A DNA stretch of 64,000 bases from Arenibacter sp040216555 (lineage in GTDB: Bacteria; Bacteroidota; Bacteroidia; Flavobacteriales; Flavobacteriaceae): NCBI GenBank assembly GCA_040216555.1, contig JAVJOW010000020.1:124001-188000 (forward strand), given 5' to 3'. A model generated the notes under the pieces. It did no database searches. It was not told the origin of the DNA and saw only the letters and a program-made list of their open reading frames with translations. The first letter of the stretch is position 1. Every line of letters begins with the position of its first letter. Positions 27,027 to 35,870 of this stretch are shown in pieces. A program made the translations under genes and the position numbers.

Positions 27027-27097
27027 CCATAGCATAAGTAGGTTAAGTTCATGGTAAGATTTGGGGCAAAAAAGGTGGAGACTTCTCCACCTTTTTT
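27027..27097 (+). ncRNA. Candidate small RNA, copy 1 of a tandem pair
   Basis: The first 40 bases (27027-27066) are identical to 27244-27283. They are followed by a perfect 13-bp hairpin (AAAAAAGGTGGAG, loop ACTT, complement) that ends in TTTTTT, a typical intrinsic terminator. A promoter-like element sits at the same distance as in copy 2, so the repeat would begin at the transcript's 5' end, giving an RNA of about 70 nt. No coding frame is shared by the copies beyond a few codons. I could not assign an Rfam family. Confidence 0.6.
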
Positions 27098-27230
27098 ATT
27101 GGACCTAATTCAGACCCCCTGTCGCCGCTGCATTACATCCAATATAAACCACTGTTCATCGGATAAGAAGTATTTCAACTTATTAAAGAGACATTCATCT
27201 AAAACCTTTTTCCCACGGCTTATATTAATA

Positions 27231-27238
27231 TACTTTTG
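27231..27238 (+). promoter_or_regulatory. -7 element of small RNA unit 2
   Basis: TACTTTTG is an exact TAnnTTTG match, placed 13 nt before the first base of repeat copy 2 so that the predicted start falls at the repeat boundary. Confidence 0.6.
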
Positions 27239-27243
27239 GAGGA

Positions 27244-27312
27244 CCATAGCATAAGTAGGTTAAGTTCATGGTAAGATTTGGGGAAAAAGGTAGAGCATAG
27301 CTCTACCTTTTT
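27244..27312 (+). ncRNA. Candidate small RNA, copy 2 of a tandem pair
   Basis: The first 40 bases repeat copy 1 exactly. The terminator hairpin that follows has the same outer A/T pairs and a similar GG/CC core but a different stem (AAAAAGGTAGAGC, loop ATA, complement), so paired positions changed together between copies. This is the pattern expected of a transcribed structured RNA. The 146 bases between the copies share no such similarity. Confidence 0.65.
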
Positions 27313-27508
27313 ATTTTTGGTAAAATATATAAAAGCATTTTGGAATTAAATAAGCTTCCCGATACCTTATTCTCTAATTCCGATAGACTTCATATTAGGA
27401 ATAAACAGTGTAGTAATTATTCCTTGTAAAATATCTCAAGTACGGAATTCCACAAGACTAATTGAGTTTCATTAAAGGATGTGCCAATTACAAGAAAAAG
27501 TATTTTCG

Positions 27509-28099
27509 CTAAACATGTTTGCCCTTCTCCCATCCATATTTTTCCAAATACTGCTTACCACTTTCTAAAGCACCATCCTCCAAGCTTGTAGCCATGGTGT
27601 CGTTCCAGCGATTTAAAAAGCCGAACAAAGAAATGACCCCCATCATTTCTACAATTTCACCTTCATCCCAATGCTTATATAAGGCCTTCTTTATCTTTGA
27701 ATTCATGGTATTGGGTACCTGGGAAGCAGCCAACGCAAAATCCAAGGCCGCCCGTTCGGCCTCCGAGAATGCAGAATGGGTCCTATACTCCCATATATTA
27801 TCCAATTGTCCCTGTTCCGCCCCATAACGTTCTGCCGCCCTTATTGCGTGGGCTTGGCAATACCTACAACCAGTGGCGTTACTACTTACCCAGGCCATCA
27901 TTCTTTTTAGAGCGGAACTAACCCTTCCCTCATTGGCCATAACTGCCATACTAAGATTAATAAATGCCTTGGAAATAGCCGGCCGATGTTGCATTGTCAA
28001 AACCGAATTGGGACAGAAACCCAAAGTTTCATTAAAAAATTCAGCCAACTTTTTGGTCGCTGCATCATGATTGGCATCTAAAGGATCTACAAGGGACAT
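27509..28099 (-). CDS. AhpD-like carboxymuconolactone decarboxylase family protein
   Basis: The 196-residue all-helical protein has the AhpD-type redox motif Cys78-Arg-Tyr-Cys81 followed by His84 (GCRYCQAHAIRAAERYG). The FALAASQVPN and VEMMGVISLFGFLNRWNDT segments are typical of the peroxidase-related branch. Such proteins act as thiol-based hydroperoxide reductases or partners. It is divergent from an OsmC-family gene 54 bp away, and both suggest a small peroxide-defence locus. The partner reductant is unknown. Confidence 0.88.
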   Translation of the reverse strand: MSLVDPLDANHDAATKKLAEFFNETLGFCPNSVLTMQHRPAISKAFINLSMAVMANEGRVSSALKRMMAWVSSNATGCRYCQAHAIRAAERYGAEQGQLDNIWEYRTHSAFSEAERAALDFALAASQVPNTMNSKIKKALYKHWDEGEIVEMMGVISLFGFLNRWNDTMATSLEDGALESGKQYLEKYGWEKGKHV

Positions 28100-28116
28100 G
28101 ATTTGTGAATTATGCG

Positions 28117-28124
28117 TATTTTTG
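28117..28124 (+). promoter_or_regulatory. -7 promoter element of the OsmC-family gene
   Basis: TATTTTTG matches TAnnTTTG in the 54-bp divergent region and would start transcription near 28131, about 23 nt before the ATG. Confidence 0.5.
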
Positions 28125-28153
28125 ACCTATACAAGTAACGAAAAATCACCTAC

Positions 28154-28573
28154 ATGACAAATCAAATCACTACGAAATGGCTTGGTAATATGGCCTTTGA
28201 AAGCAATAATCCTTCCGGAAACAGCTTAACTATAGATGTAGCTCCCGAAAATGGTGGAGAAGGCATGGGATATAGACCAAAAGCTCTTATGCTTACCGCT
28301 TTGGCCGGCTGCTCAGGTCTTGATGTAGCCTCACTTATTAAAAAAATGAAACTGGAGGTGGAAGCGTTTAGAATAGAGACTATTGCCAACTTAACAGAGG
28401 AAGACCCCAAATATTACGACAAAGTATTGATAGAGTATCATTTTACCGGTGCTAACCTCAATGAAAAAAAGTTACAAAGAGCGGTTGACCTTTCCGTTGA
28501 AAAATATTGTGGGGTAATGGAAATGTTCCGTCAATTCGCAACCTTGGAGATTAAGACTTATTTTAATAAATAA
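28154..28573 (+). CDS. OsmC family protein
   Basis: The 139-residue protein has the OsmC/Ohr fold pattern: an N-terminal sheet, then PKALMLTALAGCSGLDVASLIKKM (about 42-65), whose Cys is the first redox cysteine, and a late KYCGVMEMFRQFA with the second cysteine (about 117). OsmC proteins reduce organic hydroperoxides. This version is closer to the YhfA-like group than to Ohr, so the substrate is uncertain. The PNGase-like gene starts 23 nt downstream. Confidence 0.9.
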   Translation: MTNQITTKWLGNMAFESNNPSGNSLTIDVAPENGGEGMGYRPKALMLTALAGCSGLDVASLIKKMKLEVEAFRIETIANLTEEDPKYYDKVLIEYHFTGANLNEKKLQRAVDLSVEKYCGVMEMFRQFATLEIKTYFNK

Positions 28574-28596
28574 TAGTTTCCCTTCTACTTTTTACT

Positions 28597-30507
28597 ATGA
28601 TTCAAAGATTTTTATATCTGTTAGCTAGTTTTATACTGGTACAACAAAACTTATATGCCCAAACTACAGAAAATATAATATCCCACAAACAGGAAACCAT
28701 TGTTACCGATCCGTCAAAAGGTGAGAATAGTTATAAGAATTGGGCTGTTTTTCCTCCCAAAAACAAGGAAATTCGCCAGATATTCTTAAATCTTACCTTT
28801 GAATGCCCGGACAAAATGCGTTGTGCTGATTGGGATTATGTTGACCATATTAAAGTGAGACAAAAAAACGACTCTGTCAACTATGAGATTGCCAGAATGC
28901 TCACCCCATACGGAGGCAGATTTCAGGAAGATTGGCGATTTGATTGGAAGGTTGACATTACGGATTTTAGTACTATTTTAAGGGATAGCATAGAAGTTGA
29001 TTACATACACACAGGCTATGAGGATAATAAGACCCGTGGATGGAAGGTTACCGTAGATTTTGAAATAACTTATGGAATACCCGTTGCCGAGCCACTGGTC
29101 ATACATAAGATCTATGATGGCAATTATAGTTATGGAGATAAATCAGATCCGATTGAAAATCACTTGGTAACAACAGCTTTAAAGGCCAGTACCCAATCCA
29201 ACTTTGGGAAGGTAAAAATTCATCAGACAGGACATGGAATGGATGCTAACGGCTGTGGAGAATTTTGTGACAAATACCGCGAAATACTGCATAACGGAAA
29301 AATTATCGATAGAAAACAATTGTGGATGGAATGTGGGGATAACCCCTTATATCCACAAGCCGGGACCTGGATCTTTGACCGTGCCAATTGGTGCCCTGGG
29401 TATTTACTGCAACCGGATGAAGTGGAGTTCGATATTAAGGCAGGACAAGAATTTACCATTGATCTCAATATGGAACCATATGAAACGGAAAAACCAAGTG
29501 CCAAGGAACTTCTAGTAGCCTATGTACTGGAATATGGGAAGATAAACTCCGAAAATGACGTCACTTTAGTGGATATCATATCCCCTTCCAACGAAAAAAT
29601 CCATAGTAGAAAAAATGAAACGGGGGCCTTGGCAGTTATCCGGATTAAGAATAATGGCAAGGAAAATTTAAAATCTTTGGCAATCAAATATTTTCTAGAG
29701 GGACAAAAACCAAAAGAATTTAGATGGAAAGGAGATATTCCATTCGGGGAAACTGCATTACTAACATTGCCAGAAGAAATATTTAGTGAAAAAGATTCCA
29801 CTTGTTTTTATGTGGAGCTAAAAAGACCCAATGATAAAAAAGACGGGTACATAGGGGATAATTCCAAAAGTTCGGTCTATACCAGGCCAAACATATTGCC
29901 GGAGACTACTATCATTTATTTTAAGACGAATAATAAGCCTGGGCAAAATGAATACTCTGTTACCAATAGTTACGGAAAGATACTATTTAAAAGGGACAGT
30001 ATGGATCTCAAACCCAATACCTCCTATATGGATACCCTTAAACTTCAAAAGGGCAACTATACTTTTAAGGTAAGGGATATCGGAGGGGATGGACTTGAGT
30101 TTTGGTTCAAGGCAAAAGATGGCAATGGAAGCGTTAAACTATTGGATACTTTAGGGCAGGCCACAAAACATTTTAATTCCGACTTTGGAAGCCATATTAT
30201 TTATAACTTTAAGGTACAACCTGGAGCTATCTATCATTTGGACAACGAACCGTCCATAAACATGTTCCCTGCCAGAACCGATGGCCCGGTAACATTGGAT
30301 TATTTTGCCAACGACGAAAAAGATGTAAAGGTCATTATAACCCAACAAGAGGATGAGACGAAAATAGTGGAAACACATACCTACTTAAATTTCAAAAAAG
30401 GTATTTTTACATACGACCTCTCTTATTTACCCAAAATGCGCTACTATATAAAAGTTGTTATAGACGGCAATGAGGTATTTAAAAATAGAATTAGGCTAAA
30501 GGAGTAA
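28597..30507 (+). CDS. Secreted peptide-N-glycosidase F-like protein
   Basis: The 636-residue protein has a signal peptide (residues 1-21, ending LYAQ). The N-terminal half carries the PNGase F features: KNWAVFPPKNKEIRQIFLNL, a Cys-rich CPDKMRCADWDYVDHIKV (about 68-85) with an Asp in the catalytic position of the family, GCGEFCDKY and the WCPGYLLQPDEVEFDI segment. These enzymes release N-glycans from glycoproteins. The C-terminus (about 550-636) resembles a type IX secretion sorting domain (LSYLPKMRYYIKVVIDGNEVF). Export through T9SS is thus likely. Catalytic residues need alignment to confirm. Confidence 0.82.
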   Translation: MIQRFLYLLASFILVQQNLYAQTTENIISHKQETIVTDPSKGENSYKNWAVFPPKNKEIRQIFLNLTFECPDKMRCADWDYVDHIKVRQKNDSVNYEIARMLTPYGGRFQEDWRFDWKVDITDFSTILRDSIEVDYIHTGYEDNKTRGWKVTVDFEITYGIPVAEPLVIHKIYDGNYSYGDKSDPIENHLVTTALKASTQSNFGKVKIHQTGHGMDANGCGEFCDKYREILHNGKIIDRKQLWMECGDNPLYPQAGTWIFDRANWCPGYLLQPDEVEFDIKAGQEFTIDLNMEPYETEKPSAKELLVAYVLEYGKINSENDVTLVDIISPSNEKIHSRKNETGALAVIRIKNNGKENLKSLAIKYFLEGQKPKEFRWKGDIPFGETALLTLPEEIFSEKDSTCFYVELKRPNDKKDGYIGDNSKSSVYTRPNILPETTIIYFKTNNKPGQNEYSVTNSYGKILFKRDSMDLKPNTSYMDTLKLQKGNYTFKVRDIGGDGLEFWFKAKDGNGSVKLLDTLGQATKHFNSDFGSHIIYNFKVQPGAIYHLDNEPSINMFPARTDGPVTLDYFANDEKDVKVIITQQEDETKIVETHTYLNFKKGIFTYDLSYLPKMRYYIKVVIDGNEVFKNRIRLKE

Positions 30508-30512
30508 TCACC

Positions 30513-32231
30513 ATGCGCTGGACCATTAAACCAAAACCCGAACAACCTCAGATAGATGCATTGGCAGCTGCATTAGGCGTGGAAGATTTGGTAGCGCAAT
30601 TATTACTAGAGCGCGGCATTACCAACTATGAGGATGCCAAAAGGTTTTTTAGGCCACAGCTTTCAGACCTTCACGATCCCTTTTTAATGAAGGATATGGA
30701 CAAGGCTGTGGAACGTATAGAAAAGGCCATTGCAGAGCAGGAAAATATATTGATTTTCGGTGACTACGACGTGGATGGCACTACGGCAGTAGCCTTGGTT
30801 TCCTCCTATTTGGAAAGCACCTACCCCAACGTGGCCACCTATATACCGGACAGATATAACGAAGGCTATGGGGTTTCCTATCAAGGTATAGATTTCGCGG
30901 AGGATAACGGCTTTTCCTTAATAATTGCCTTGGATTGTGGGGTAAAGGCCATTGAAAAGGTGAAATATGCAAAGGAAAAAGGTATCGACTTTATTATCTG
31001 TGATCACCACAGGCCAGGGAATACATTGCCCGATGCAGTGGCCGTATTGGATGCCAAAAGGGCAGATTGTTCCTATCCTTATGACGAACTCTGTGGCTGT
31101 GGGGTCGGATTTAAATTGATTCAGGCACTGGGGAGCAAAAAGGGGGAAACTATAGAAGATTTAGTTCCTTATATGGATTTGGTGGCTACGGCCATAGGGG
31201 CAGATATAGTTCCTATTAATGGAGAAAACCGGGTTATGGCCTATTGGGGACTACAGGTAATCAATCAAGATCCAAGAGCAGGATTCAAGGCCATCATCAA
31301 TCAACTAAAAAAACAAGTGCTTACCATTACGGACGTGGTTTTTATAATTGCTCCGCGAATTAATGCGGCAGGGCGAATGGAGCACGGGCAACACGCGGTT
31401 AATCTTTTAAAGGAAACCGATTTGGAACGGGCCGAATTTTTTGCCGCCGAAATAGAGAAATACAACACGGACAGAAGAAACCTGGACCAGATCATTGCCC
31501 AAGAGGCTTTATTACAGATCCAAGAAAACAAAGAGGAAGAAGGGTTTACCTCGGTGGTATATAACGAAACTTGGCATAAGGGAGTGATCGGAATTGTAGC
31601 CTCCCGTCTCATTGAAACTTATTATAGACCCACTTTGGTTTTTACAAAGAGCGGCGATAAATTAGCGGCCTCCGCCAGATCCATTAAAGGCTTCGATGTA
31701 TATGAGGCCCTGGAGGGCTGTTCCGATACCATTGAACAATTTGGCGGGCACATGTATGCCGCCGGACTTACCTTACTTGAAGAAAATTACGAGGCCTTTA
31801 AATCCAAATTTGAGGAAGTAGTTGCCAATACCATGGATCCAAATCTGATGTCGCCTGAAATTATGGTAGATGCCATAATTAGCCTGGATCAAATTACTCC
31901 AAAACTAATGCGCATTCTTAAACAATTTGCCCCCTTTGGCCCAGGTAACATGACCCCTGTTTTCATGGTCGAAAATCTCAACGATACCGGCTACGCAAAA
32001 GTAGTTGGCCAAGAAGGAAAGCATTTAAAATGTAAGCTTTTTGATAAAAATAATGGCTCCAAGAGGTCGGGAATTGATTCCATTGGCTTTAATTTGGGTA
32101 AGTATTTACCTATAGTGGCAAGCAAAAGCGTTAGTGCCGTTTTTACTCTGGATGAAAACGAATGGCAGGGTAAAATAGCCCTTCAAATGAAGTTAAAGGA
32201 CCTAAAAGAGCATGATAGTTATCAATTTTAA
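30513..32231 (+). CDS. recJ: Single-stranded-DNA-specific exonuclease RecJ
   Basis: The 572-residue nuclease degrades single-stranded DNA 5' to 3' in recombination and repair. The DHH-family motifs are present: DYDVDGTTAVALV (about 89-101), ALDCGVKA (about 140) and ICDHHRPG (about 165-172). The DHHA1 domain has GGHMYAAGLTL (about 411), and the C-terminal OB-like domain (about 455-570) is complete. It starts 5 nt after the PNGase-like gene, so the two may be co-transcribed though functionally unrelated. Confidence 0.97.
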   Translation: MRWTIKPKPEQPQIDALAAALGVEDLVAQLLLERGITNYEDAKRFFRPQLSDLHDPFLMKDMDKAVERIEKAIAEQENILIFGDYDVDGTTAVALVSSYLESTYPNVATYIPDRYNEGYGVSYQGIDFAEDNGFSLIIALDCGVKAIEKVKYAKEKGIDFIICDHHRPGNTLPDAVAVLDAKRADCSYPYDELCGCGVGFKLIQALGSKKGETIEDLVPYMDLVATAIGADIVPINGENRVMAYWGLQVINQDPRAGFKAIINQLKKQVLTITDVVFIIAPRINAAGRMEHGQHAVNLLKETDLERAEFFAAEIEKYNTDRRNLDQIIAQEALLQIQENKEEEGFTSVVYNETWHKGVIGIVASRLIETYYRPTLVFTKSGDKLAASARSIKGFDVYEALEGCSDTIEQFGGHMYAAGLTLLEENYEAFKSKFEEVVANTMDPNLMSPEIMVDAIISLDQITPKLMRILKQFAPFGPGNMTPVFMVENLNDTGYAKVVGQEGKHLKCKLFDKNNGSKRSGIDSIGFNLGKYLPIVASKSVSAVFTLDENEWQGKIALQMKLKDLKEHDSYQF

Positions 32232-32385
32232 TTTATTGATAATTAAAAGTTATTAATAGAATACAACTTTAACAGGCCGTAATTACAAATTAAGGTACGA
32301 ATTTTATTCCTTTTTCATAACGCCAATTATTATATCGACCGTATTACGATTTTAACTCTAGATGTTTCACAATATCTGCCGTCTT

Positions 32386-33162
32386 TCAGCTTAGAGAAGA
32401 CCCATATTTTTTCAGGGACAAGGAAGATCCATCAAACTCGCCATAGGTAAAATAGGAAATCCAATCTCCTAAATTTACATAGGTAGAATTTTCATTTAAA
32501 GGTATTTCCAAAGGCAGGTGCCGATGTCCAAAAACAAAATAATCATAGTGCTGCTGCTCCAGTTTTCGCCTACAATATTGCACCAACCATTCGTTCTCCT
32601 CTCCCAGAAATTTAATATCCTCATCCCCGGAAATCATTTTGTTCTTTACAGAAAGATATTGGGCAAGTTTAACCCCAAAATCGGGATGCAACCAATTGTA
32701 AAGCCATTTGGATACTGGGTTGGTAAAAACTTTTTTCATCCGTTTGTATCCTTTGTCCCCCGGGCCCAAACCATCTCCATGCCCAATTAAAAACGAATTT
32801 CCGTTTAAAAGAAAGGATTGAGGTTCGTGATATACAGGAATGTTCAACTCCTCTTCAAAATAGCCGTTCATCCATAAATCATGGTTGCCCACAAAATAGT
32901 ACACCGGTATGCCCGAATCGGTAATTTCCGCCAATTTCCCCAAGGTACGGGTAAAGCCCTTGGGCACTACCGTTTTATATTCGAACCAAAAATCGAAAAG
33001 ATCCCCCAAAAGAAAAATAGCGGCAGCATCTTCTTTTATAGAATCCAACCAAGCTACAAACTTTTTTTCTCGTGGAAAACTAAGGTCCTTGGTAGGAGCC
33101 CCTAAATGATTGTCACTTGAGAAGTAAATTTTTTTGCCCGCGGGAACGTCAATAGTTTTCAT
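32386..33162 (-). CDS. lpxH: UDP-2,3-diacylglucosamine diphosphatase (LpxH-type)
   Basis: The 258-residue metallophosphoesterase removes UMP from UDP-diacylglucosamine in lipid A synthesis. All metal-ligand motifs are visible: Asp17-x-His19 (SSDNHLG), Asp54 in GDLFDFW, GNHD (Asn93-His94), GHGDGLG and GHRHLP. The FDFWFEY and HPDFGVKLA segments fit the LpxH branch over other phosphoesterases. It is a peripheral inner-membrane enzyme. It lies 11 nt after the QueD-like gene. Confidence 0.9.
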   Translation of the reverse strand: MKTIDVPAGKKIYFSSDNHLGAPTKDLSFPREKKFVAWLDSIKEDAAAIFLLGDLFDFWFEYKTVVPKGFTRTLGKLAEITDSGIPVYYFVGNHDLWMNGYFEEELNIPVYHEPQSFLLNGNSFLIGHGDGLGPGDKGYKRMKKVFTNPVSKWLYNWLHPDFGVKLAQYLSVKNKMISGDEDIKFLGEENEWLVQYCRRKLEQQHYDYFVFGHRHLPLEIPLNENSTYVNLGDWISYFTYGEFDGSSLSLKKYGSSLS

Positions 33163-33173
33163 GCAGGGCCTTT

Positions 33174-33623
33174 TTAATTATCGGAAGCATACCATTCCGC
33201 AAAGGAGGTGTCGGTTTCCTGCAGCTTTAAAGAATGTAGGCTGATATTTTTTGGCAACCTGGCCTTAATTCTATCTGCAAAATCCAAAACCATATTTTCA
33301 CTGGTAGGTTGGTAGTTGGCCAATATTACATTGTGCCCCCTATCCGTTAGTTCCTGTGCCAATTCCACATGCGGAGTATTTTTATTAAAAACGGTAGCAT
33401 GATCAAACTGGTCCACAATCTCTTCCTTCACAATTCTCTTCAAATCCCCAAAGTCTATGACCATTCCCAATTTTACGTGGGCAGTATCGGTAATAGGCTT
33501 TCCAATTACCGTTACGGAAAGTTTATAACTGTGTCCATGTACATTTCTACATTTACCATCGTAACCGAACAAGGCATGTCCAGTTTCAAAATTAAACTGT
33601 TTGGTAATACGAATATTGCCCAT
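33174..33623 (-). CDS. queD: 6-carboxytetrahydropterin synthase / PTPS family (QueD-like)
   Basis: The 149-residue enzyme belongs to the 6-pyruvoyltetrahydropterin synthase family. Zinc ligands His16, His29 and His31 and catalytic Cys25 are seen in FNFETGHALFGYDGKCRNVH and the following Gly-His. A Cys-Arg-Asn-x-His-Gly-His spacing is characteristic of QueD, which makes a queuosine precursor from dihydroneopterin triphosphate. The C-terminal LQETDTSFAEW is also typical. No other queuosine genes are in the window; folate-related activity is an alternative. Confidence 0.88.
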   Translation of the reverse strand: MGNIRITKQFNFETGHALFGYDGKCRNVHGHSYKLSVTVIGKPITDTAHVKLGMVIDFGDLKRIVKEEIVDQFDHATVFNKNTPHVELAQELTDRGHNVILANYQPTSENMVLDFADRIKARLPKNISLHSLKLQETDTSFAEWYASDN

Positions 33624-33663
33624 AATATTTATTTGGACTGCAAAGGTAATTTATTCTGCGAAA

Positions 33664-34872
33664 CTAATCGTTTAGAAGAGGCTGCGTCCAAGCCGATTCA
33701 TATTTGATGTCCTCTATTGGATTTTCCTGAAGTTTTGTAGAGGATATTTTACTCCTTACAAAGAGTATATCATCGGTTAGCTCGAAATTGGCAGAACTGC
33801 CTTCAACCGTCTTCAACTCCCTGACCTCCGTTTCCCCTTTTAGGCAGCCAAGAAAAATAATCGTATAATCAATACCTGCCTCAGGTTCTACTTCCACCTT
33901 TAAATTCTTTTTGTCAAAATCCAAACTTTTAAGGGTAACCCCGGTGGTGGAATAAAAATCGCCTCTTTCCATGGCCTCTATTATTGCAGGAGCCGATAAG
34001 GTATCAGACTGTACCATCACCCAACCCCTGCCGGAATTGCTCCATTTACTGCCCATTTTATGGTAATTATGGGAATCATCGGTTGCCAATCCATACATAA
34101 TGGGCTTTTTGGCCGCTATATAGGAAATATTGATCTGATCCCACATTTCCTCTGTAGAAATATGTGTTGCATCCCCCATATTATGAACCATGGGATGACC
34201 GTTGTACACTTCAAAAAAGCGCTCTCCCTTCAAGGATATCATATCCTCAAGACTTATGCTGTAATAAAAGTTGGGATGATTTATATGCGGCATAATAGGA
34301 ACTCCCGTTTCCTTCCTTTGATTCAACACCGCATCCAGATTGTTTTGCATGACTTCGGAAATGCTATTTCCTCCCTGGGGATCTATCTTTTCTTGAATAT
34401 TGGTAGCGTTCATATGAACATGCTTATCCTCGTACCTGTCCGTTATTTCTTCCGCATGAATTACCAAAAATTCTCCAGGCTTTTCAAAAAGATCCCTATA
34501 CTCTGCATAAGTCTTTAATTTTACCTGCACTTTTCCCGAGTCCACTTTATGTTCTACCCAATCCTCCCCATAGGTTGCCAAATAGTTCTCAAAGCTTTTT
34601 TGATAAACAGCATCTTCCCTGACCTGTATCCATTTTTCCTCCATAGAAACGGTATTATGGTCCGATAGCGCTATAAATTGGTAATTGTTGGACTTATACC
34701 AATCTAAAATAGTCTCAGGAAATTCGTCCCCATCACTCCAGAAGGAATGGGTATGCAAATTTCCTTTATACCACCTTTTCTTTACAATTTCCTCTGCATT
34801 CTTAGTACTATCTCCACAGCTTCCGAATATAAAGACCAAAATCAATAAAATAGAGGGTAAAATATGTTTCAT
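33664..34872 (-). CDS. PHP-domain metal-dependent phosphoesterase, lipoprotein
   Basis: The ATG at 34872 gives a lipoprotein signal ending in FIFGSCGDS (Cys18); the upstream ATG at 34902 would add ten residues before it. The 402-residue protein then shows PHP motifs: KGNLHTHSFWSDG (metal-binding His-x-His), IALSDHN, VIHAEEIT, MPHINHPN and GLATDDSHNY. It would hydrolyse a phosphoester or related bond in the envelope. The substrate is unknown. Export of a PHP protein is a notable feature of Bacteroidota. Confidence 0.85.
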   Translation of the reverse strand: MKHILPSILLILVFIFGSCGDSTKNAEEIVKKRWYKGNLHTHSFWSDGDEFPETILDWYKSNNYQFIALSDHNTVSMEEKWIQVREDAVYQKSFENYLATYGEDWVEHKVDSGKVQVKLKTYAEYRDLFEKPGEFLVIHAEEITDRYEDKHVHMNATNIQEKIDPQGGNSISEVMQNNLDAVLNQRKETGVPIMPHINHPNFYYSISLEDMISLKGERFFEVYNGHPMVHNMGDATHISTEEMWDQINISYIAAKKPIMYGLATDDSHNYHKMGSKWSNSGRGWVMVQSDTLSAPAIIEAMERGDFYSTTGVTLKSLDFDKKNLKVEVEPEAGIDYTIIFLGCLKGETEVRELKTVEGSSANFELTDDILFVRSKISSTKLQENPIEDIKYESAWTQPLLND

Positions 34873-35035
34873 TACTAGGCTTGTTTGGAAATTAATGCTC
34901 AAAAGTTAATGAAAATGTATCAGAAATCAGGGAATAAGATAAAAATCAACAATAAACATTTCAATTACATAATGCGCGTTTAGGGACAATTAATACACAC
35001 TTAATAAACTGTGTGAAACCAATGGCATTTTCGTC

Positions 35036-35043
35036 TATTTTTG
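35036..35043 (+). promoter_or_regulatory. -7 promoter element of the 2OG oxygenase gene
   Basis: TATTTTTG matches TAnnTTTG and predicts a start near 35050, which supports the TTG initiation codon at 35068 by leaving a short leader. Confidence 0.5.
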
Positions 35044-35067
35044 TCCGATTTTTAAAACCACACAAAC

Positions 35068-35712
35068 TTGGAAGAATTATTTGAACAACTGGAATTTAAG
35101 GAGAATCCTCTTTTTGAAAAAGTGATAGAGGATATCCTAATACAGAAATACAGTATTGTAGACGATTTTTTCTCTTCACAAGATGTGGCGCAATTACGGG
35201 ATTCCTTACTGGCCAAATATGATGAAGACCAGTTTAAAAAGGCGGCTATTGGGAATCGTGTCAACGAATTGGTCATTAAGGCAATCCGTGGCGATTTTAT
35301 CCTTTGGATGGATGAAAGCAGTAAGGATGTACTGGAACAGCAATTTTTTCTGAAAATAAACGAATTGGCCAATTATCTGAACAAGACTTGCTTTATGGGC
35401 ATCCTTTTCAAAGAATTTCACTATGCCATCTATCCTGAAGGCACTTTTTATAAAAGGCATTTGGACACCTTTCAGAATGACGATAGGCGTAAACTTTCCA
35501 TGGTCTGTTATCTAAATGAACCGGACTGGAAGCCAAAGCAGGATGGTGGGGAATTGGTACTATACTTACCCACGGAAAATGGGGAAGAGGCAAAACATAT
35601 TACCCCCTTTCCGGGAAGGGTAGTTATATTTGAAAGTCAGGAATTGGAGCACGAGGTAAAACCCGCCCATCGCGAACGGCTGAGCATCACTGGGTGGTTA
35701 AAGACCCGATAA
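35068..35712 (+). CDS. 2-oxoglutarate/Fe(II)-dependent oxygenase (prolyl hydroxylase-like)
   Basis: The 214-residue protein starts at TTG; no ATG lies near. The iron ligands fit the 2-His-1-carboxylate triad: His131-x-Asp133 in FYKRHLDTF and His195 in LEHEV, with Arg202 or Arg204 in a 2-oxoglutarate-binding position before LSITGWLKTR. The CYLNEPDWKPKQDGGELVLY segment is typical of prolyl 4-hydroxylase-type enzymes. The target protein or small molecule is unknown. It is transcribed alone, divergent from the PHP lipoprotein gene. Confidence 0.9.
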   Translation: MEELFEQLEFKENPLFEKVIEDILIQKYSIVDDFFSSQDVAQLRDSLLAKYDEDQFKKAAIGNRVNELVIKAIRGDFILWMDESSKDVLEQQFFLKINELANYLNKTCFMGILFKEFHYAIYPEGTFYKRHLDTFQNDDRRKLSMVCYLNEPDWKPKQDGGELVLYLPTENGEEAKHITPFPGRVVIFESQELEHEVKPAHRERLSITGWLKTR

Positions 35713-35717
35713 CCGAC

Positions 35718-35831
35718 TTATCTTTTATATTTTCTATTGTTTTTAATTCGATTAACGAAATAAACTACCAATAAAACCAAGGCTAGTAGAGGGAAAACAA
35801 AGTTTCCGTTTAAAAACGATAAAATATCCAT
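35718..35831 (-). CDS. Small single-span membrane protein (37 aa)
   Basis: On the minus strand an ATG at 35831 opens a 37-codon frame ending at TAA 35718. The peptide has a short polar start (MDILSFLNGN), one hydrophobic span of about 16 residues (FVFPLLALVLLVVYFV) and a basic tail (NRIKNNRKYKR), a positive-inside orientation. It begins 39 nt after the DUF4199 gene in the same direction, so it may be its last operon member. It is not similar to a family I know. Only its design and position support it. Confidence 0.45.
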   Translation of the reverse strand: MDILSFLNGNFVFPLLALVLLVVYFVNRIKNNRKYKR

Positions 35832-35870
35832 TGCAAAAGTTTAAAAAAATAAAACGGTGAACTGTGCCAG

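Noticed and set aside
27051..27254. A 67-codon plus-strand frame across the first small RNA copy
   Set aside because: It starts in the middle of the repeat, runs through the terminator hairpin and unrelated spacer, and is not preserved in the second copy.
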